A stretch of DNA of 8,367 bases from an uncultured bacterium (GTDB taxonomy: Bacteria > Actinomycetota > Coriobacteriia > Coriobacteriales > Eggerthellaceae). Below, one piece after another: positions 5,837 through 8,367 of the stretch. Position numbers and translations under genes: made by a program. The notes below the pieces were generated by a model, which searched no databases, was not told the DNA's origin, and was given only the letters and a program-made list of their open reading frames with translations. Numbering within the stretch: position 1 is the first letter of the stretch; each line of letters opens with the position of its first letter. The stretch covers positions 1 to 8,367 of the forward strand of contig CANSQW010000039.1 in NCBI GenBank assembly GCA_947649215.1. The letters run 5' to 3'.

Positions 5837-6046
5837 ATGTACCCCGTAACGCCGCCGCAGGAAAAGGAGGGTACACCGCGCTGCTGGCCAGGGAATCGTT
5901 ACCTTCCCGTAAGAAAAGTACCCTGCGTCGGAGGGTACGGGGTACCCGCGCACCATGGCACAATCCTGACAGCGGACATGCATCGGTATCCGTATCTGTG
6001 CTCCCTATCGGCTCGAGAGACGACCACACAACACCGTCTCGTATAG
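5837..6046 (+). CDS. Small ORF with ideal RBS upstream of ydhV, doubtful leader ORF
   Basis: The ATG at 5837 follows GAGGAG with five bases between, one of the best ribosome binding sites in the window. It opens a 69-codon frame ending 23 bases before ydhV. The predicted peptide (MYPVTPPQEKEG..., ending RETTTQHRLV) resembles nothing I recognise and has no clear membrane or metal-binding motif. Against it being an ordinary gene, about 61% of its third codon positions are G or C, far below its neighbours. It uses GTA, ACA, AGA and AAA freely, and it runs through the GGGTAC array. It could be a regulatory leader, a decayed gene or chance. Confidence 0.2.
   Translation: MYPVTPPQEKEGTPRCWPGNRYLPVRKVPCVGGYGVPAHHGTILTADMHRYPYLCSLSARETTTQHRLV
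5839..5947. repeat. Cluster of GGGTAC/GTACCC elements, candidate operator array
   Basis: GTACCC or its complement occurs at 5839-5844 (GTACCC), 5869-5874 (GGGTAC), 5918-5923 (GTACCC), 5933-5938 (GGGTAC) and 5940-5947 (palindrome GGGTACCC, both orientations). The two inner forward copies share a longer 9-mer, GGAGGGTAC, at 5866-5874 and 5930-5938. Copies 5918-5924 and 5932-5938 make a perfect 7-bp inverted repeat (GTACCCT, 7-nt spacer, AGGGTAC). About 0.2 copies would be expected by chance in the intergenic region. The array lies between the two divergent starts, as expected for binding of a shared regulator. No regulator gene is in view, so the protein is unknown. Confidence 0.55.
6017..6040 (+). 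repeat. Small hairpin in the ydhV 5' leader carrying repeat copy 2 in its loop
   Basis: GAGACG (6017-6022) pairs perfectly with CGTCTC (6035-6040), leaving a 12-nt loop that is almost exactly the second copy of GACCACACAACA (6022-6033). It ends 17 nt before the GGAG of ydhV. A short stem with a loop identical to a motif found elsewhere in the same region could be an operator or an RNA target. A 6-bp stem is weak evidence alone. Confidence 0.3.
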
Positions 6047-6069
6047 GCAAGAGATTTGGAGTATGAACC

Positions 6070-8223
6070 ATGGCTGATGCAACGAAAGACGCGAATACGT
6101 CGTACGGCTGGACCGGCAAGATTCTGCGCGTCAATCTGACTGACGGTACCATCTCAGTCCAATCCACCGAGCCTTATAAAGAGTACATCGGCGGCATGGG
6201 ACTGGCCAACAAGATCATGTACGACGAGGTTCCCGCAGGAACCGACCCCTTCTCCCCTGAGAACAAGATCATCTTCGCCGTCGGCCCGCTGACGGCGTCG
6301 GGCGTGCCCCTGGCGGGCCGCACCACCATCTGCTCGCTCTCCACGTTCACCAAGGACCACCTGGTGGTCGACGCCCACTGCGGCGGCATGCTGGGCGCGC
6401 GCATCAAGCAGGCCGGCTGGGATGCCGTGGTGCTCGAGGGCGCCGCCGCCGAGCCCGTCTACGTGAACATCGACAACGGCGACGTCACCATCAAGTCCGC
6501 CGAGGGCGTGTGGGGCCTGGGCACCCGCGCCACCACCGAGGCGCTCTCGCGCCGCGAGGGCACCGACGTGTGCGTGGCCGCCATCGGACCTGCTGGCGAG
6601 AACCTGCTGCCCTACGCCTGCATCATCAACTCGCGCAACCACTCCGCCGGCGCCGGCACCGCCGCCGTCCTGGGCTCCAAGAACGTCAAGGCGCTCGTCG
6701 TGCGCGGCAACGGCGCGGTCAACGTGGCCGACCCGCAGGCCGTGGCCGACCTGTCCGACTACATGCTGAGCGAGATCATCGGCTCCAACAACAACCACGT
6801 GGTGCCCTCCACCCAGCAGGAGTGGGCCGAGTTCTACGACGCCGGCTCGCGCTGGACGGCCCGTAACGGCCTGTACTGGGCCGCAGCCGAGGGCGGCCCC
6901 ATCGAGACCGGCGAGCCGCAGCCCTACCAGATCAACAAGGTGGGCTACCGCTGCATGAAGTCGGTCAAGGACCTGGGCCTGGCCGCCGAGCAGTACACCA
7001 TCAAGATGGACGGCTGCCACAGCTGCCCCATCCACTGCTACTCCGACATGCGCGTGGAGGCCGCCGAGGACACCTCCGGCTTCGCCACCACCGGCAACAC
7101 CTGCGCGGCCAACTTCCCCGTCAGCGTGTACATGGAGCCCTTCCTGCAGATGGGCCTCAAGGACCGCGGCGACCTGTCGGTGCTGTGGGACACCACCACC
7201 TCCAACACCATGGACAACATGGGCCTGTGGTGCAACTACGCCCAGCTCTACCGCGACATCGCCTACTGCCATGTCAACGGCGTGTTCCAGCGCGTCCTGC
7301 CGGCCGAGGAGTACGCCTCCATCCACTGGGAGAAGTTCTCGCCCGAGGTGTGCGACCCCACGGTCATGGTGGAGATCATCAACAAGATCGTCGACCCCAC
7401 TACCGAGATCTCCTACCTCGCCCACGGCCCGTTCACGTGGTGCGAGCGCTGGGGCGAGCAGGCGTGGTTCGACAACGCCAAGTCCACGCTCATCAACTAC
7501 CGCGGCTGGCCCGTGCACCACGCCATCGAGTGCTTCGGCCAGGTGGGCGGCGTGTACAACATGCTGTTCAACCGCGACGACATGATCCACTCCGCCGTCA
7601 ACTTCCAAGGCTGCGGCCTGCCCTTCGAGATCAAGCAGGCCATCGCCGAGGAGGTCTGGGGCGGCGCCGACGCCATCACGCCGGACAAGGACTACTCGCC
7701 GATGAACGAGCATAAGGCCAACTTCTGCTGGTGGTCGGTGGTCACCGACGTGCTGCACGACTCGCTCACCCTCTGCAACTGGGTGTGGCCCATGACCATG
7801 AGCCCCACGCGTCAGCGCGACTACCGCGGCGACCTGGACCTGGAGGCCAAGTTCTTCAAGGCCGTCACCGGCCAGGACGTGACGACCGAGCAGCTCTACG
7901 AGGCCGGCGCCAAGATCATGACGCTCCAGCGCGCCAACACCGTGCGCGGCATGACCAAGGCCGACGGCAGCTACGGCAACAACAACCTCCGCGCCGACCA
8001 CGACGTGATCACCGAGTGGGTGTTCACGAAGGATCCGGACAAGCAGCCGTTCACCAAGGGCACCGACAAGATGGACCGCGAGGACTTCCAGACGGCGCTC
8101 ACCATGGTCTACGAGCAGTTCGGCTGGGATCCGCAGCTGGGCTGCCCCACGGCCGCCTGCCTGGACGCCTACGGCATGGCCGACGTCAAGGACGAGCTGG
8201 CCGGCCTGGGCCTGCTGCCCTAG
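6070..8223 (+). CDS. ydhV: YdhV-like aldehyde ferredoxin oxidoreductase (AOR) family enzyme
   Basis: This 717-residue cytoplasmic enzyme of the AOR family should hold W or Mo on a bis-pyranopterin plus one [4Fe-4S] cluster. The N-terminal domain begins GWTGKILRVNL and continues GRTTICSLSTFTK, VVDAHCGGMLGA and GPAGENLLPYACIINSRNH, then AGAGTAAVLGSKNVKAL (195-211), the usual pterin-binding elements. Cluster ligands are C316, C319, C323 (GCHSCPIHC) and C569 (LTLCNWVWPM). The sequence matches E. coli YdhV, as I remember it, along nearly its full length (SNNNHVVPST, SRWTAR, AAEGGPIETGE, DPQLGCPT near the end). E. coli YdhV has been reported to bind bis-Mo-MPT; its physiological substrate is, to my knowledge, unknown. 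There is no signal peptide. ATG 6070 follows GGAG by eight bases. It is divergent from the YdhY-like gene, its expected electron-transfer partner. YdhV-subgroup assignment is strong; metal and substrate are open. Confidence 0.92.
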   Translation: MADATKDANTSYGWTGKILRVNLTDGTISVQSTEPYKEYIGGMGLANKIMYDEVPAGTDPFSPENKIIFAVGPLTASGVPLAGRTTICSLSTFTKDHLVVDAHCGGMLGARIKQAGWDAVVLEGAAAEPVYVNIDNGDVTIKSAEGVWGLGTRATTEALSRREGTDVCVAAIGPAGENLLPYACIINSRNHSAGAGTAAVLGSKNVKALVVRGNGAVNVADPQAVADLSDYMLSEIIGSNNNHVVPSTQQEWAEFYDAGSRWTARNGLYWAAAEGGPIETGEPQPYQINKVGYRCMKSVKDLGLAAEQYTIKMDGCHSCPIHCYSDMRVEAAEDTSGFATTGNTCAANFPVSVYMEPFLQMGLKDRGDLSVLWDTTTSNTMDNMGLWCNYAQLYRDIAYCHVNGVFQRVLPAEEYASIHWEKFSPEVCDPTVMVEIINKIVDPTTEISYLAHGPFTWCERWGEQAWFDNAKSTLINYRGWPVHHAIECFGQVGGVYNMLFNRDDMIHSAVNFQGCGLPFEIKQAIAEEVWGGADAITPDKDYSPMNEHKANFCWWSVVTDVLHDSLTLCNWVWPMTMSPTRQRDYRGDLDLEAKFFKAVTGQDVTTEQLYEAGAKIMTLQRANTVRGMTKADGSYGNNNLRADHDVITEWVFTKDPDKQPFTKGTDKMDREDFQTALTMVYEQFGWDPQLGCPTAACLDAYGMADVKDELAGLGLLP

Positions 8224-8233
8224 CGGCGCGCCG

Positions 8234-8272
8234 GCGAGGCCGACTGACGGCAGCCACGGCAGCCGGCCTCGC
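8234..8272 (+). repeat. 9-bp inverted repeat just after ydhV
   Basis: Arms 8234-8242 (GCGAGGCCG) and 8264-8272 are perfect complements around a 21-nt loop, 11 nt after the ydhV stop. No U-tract follows. It may be part of a compound 3' structure with the next hairpin. Confidence 0.35.
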
Positions 8273-8319
8273 GTCCCGCTCCCACCAAACCCGCGGCGTT
8301 CGCCATGGCGCCGTACTCT

Positions 8320-8351
8320 GAGGGAGCCCCGCCGGCTGGCGGGGCTTCCTC
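8320..8351 (+). terminator. Strong hairpin downstream of ydhV, likely terminator
   Basis: A 14-bp stem (8320-8333 with 8338-8351) closes a GGCT loop. Its single irregular pair (G324/T347 in the 83xx numbering, that is 8324 and 8347) is a G-U wobble in + strand RNA and a C-A mismatch on the other strand, so it is oriented for ydhV. The stem begins 96 nt past the stop codon. Only a CTTCCT stretch in the 3' arm is pyrimidine-rich and no U-tract follows, so termination efficiency is uncertain. A G9 run (8358-8366) lies just beyond. Confidence 0.55.
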
Positions 8352-8367
8352 GTGCGTGGGGGGGGGC

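Larger units (their letters stand above)
5669..6069. promoter_or_regulatory. Divergent control region between the ydhY-led operon and ydhV
   Basis: This 401-bp stretch between two divergent start codons must hold both promoters. It is less GC-rich than the genes. It contains a perfect AT-rich palindrome CTTATATAAG (5685-5694), which could supply a minus-strand -10 (TATAAG or TATATA). It also has a CTGACA -35-like hexamer upstream (5717-5712), but the spacing (19-21 nt) is long and a start there would fall inside the ribosome binding site. On the + strand CTGACA at 5966-5971 precedes TATCCG (15-nt spacer) and TATCTG (21-nt spacer); both are weak. No convincing sigma-70 promoter can be named. 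The region also holds the GGGTAC elements, repeats and small ORF listed separately. The + strand gene has GGAG at 6058-6061, eight bases before its ATG. Confidence 0.6.

Noticed and set aside
5744..5983. Minus-strand small frames in the divergent region (also 5835-6167)
   Set aside because: No good ribosome binding sites or motifs. They run through repeats and, for the longer one, into ydhV.
5824..6066. 80-codon + strand frame ending three bases before ydhV
   Set aside because: It has no ribosome binding site and a basic, low-information translation. The frame starting at 5837 has the better initiation signal, and even that one is doubtful.
6063..6077. Four-codon frame ATG AAC CAT GGC TGA overlapping the ydhV start, as a possible upstream coupling ORF
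   Set aside because: The GGAG is only one base away from its ATG, which is too close to work; the ATG at 6070 has proper spacing and continues the conserved AOR frame.
6154..8001. A 615-codon open frame on the minus strand opposite ydhV
   Set aside because: It is a shadow of the AOR gene: low-complexity Val/Gly/His/Leu composition and no motifs.

Overview
The window is high-GC bacterial DNA with very GC-rich third codon positions. It carries a dense set of anaerobic redox genes: two molybdenum/tungsten pterin enzymes, two four-cluster ferredoxin subunits, an NrfD membrane subunit and a TorD chaperone. This gene content and style fit a gut Coriobacteriia member (Eggerthellaceae, for example Eggerthella or Gordonibacter). 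The taxon is inferred from gene content only; there is no rRNA gene here to confirm it.

Layout: positions 1-300 are the 3' end of a + strand gene, pdxT (glutaminase subunit of PLP synthase), with an odd Ala/Pro/Gly-rich stretch in front of its C-terminal motifs. It converges on a five-gene minus-strand operon that runs from 5668 down to 489. In transcription order this is a YdhY-like 4x[4Fe-4S] protein (5668-4922), a TorD-family chaperone (4848-4150), a Tat-exported PsrA/PhsA-type molybdopterin oxidoreductase (4128-1930), an NrfC/PsrB-type ferredoxin (1930-1391) and an NrfD/PsrC-type eight-helix quinone-interacting membrane protein (1385-489). A strong minus-strand terminator lies at 419-460. 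A 401-bp intergenic region (5669-6069) separates this operon from a divergent + strand gene, ydhV (6070-8223), a 717-residue aldehyde ferredoxin oxidoreductase (AOR) family enzyme. A strong hairpin at 8320-8351 lies 96 nt past its stop.

How the parts may work together: the TorD protein would fold the catalytic subunit and hold it until Tat export. The exported catalytic subunit, the ferredoxin subunit and NrfD form a classic quinol-linked reductase (or oxidase) of the polysulfide/thiosulfate reductase type. The exact substrate cannot be read from sequence. In Escherichia coli the homologues of the AOR protein and of the first ferredoxin (YdhV and YdhY) are encoded in one operon. Here they sit head to head, and ydhY leads the Psr-like operon. 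This suggests a composite module in which a cytoplasmic AOR-type enzyme and an extracytoplasmic Mo enzyme may be linked through YdhY and the NrfC/NrfD membrane complex. That link is inference.

The divergent intergenic region is unusually structured. It holds five separate GGGTAC/GTACCC elements (six counting both strands of one palindrome), a 12-nt direct repeat, and an inverted pair of TCCTGACA octamers. It also holds a 69-codon ORF with an ideal ribosome binding site but atypical codon use. No regulator gene is in the window. No tRNA, rRNA, CRISPR array, transposase or integrase was seen.
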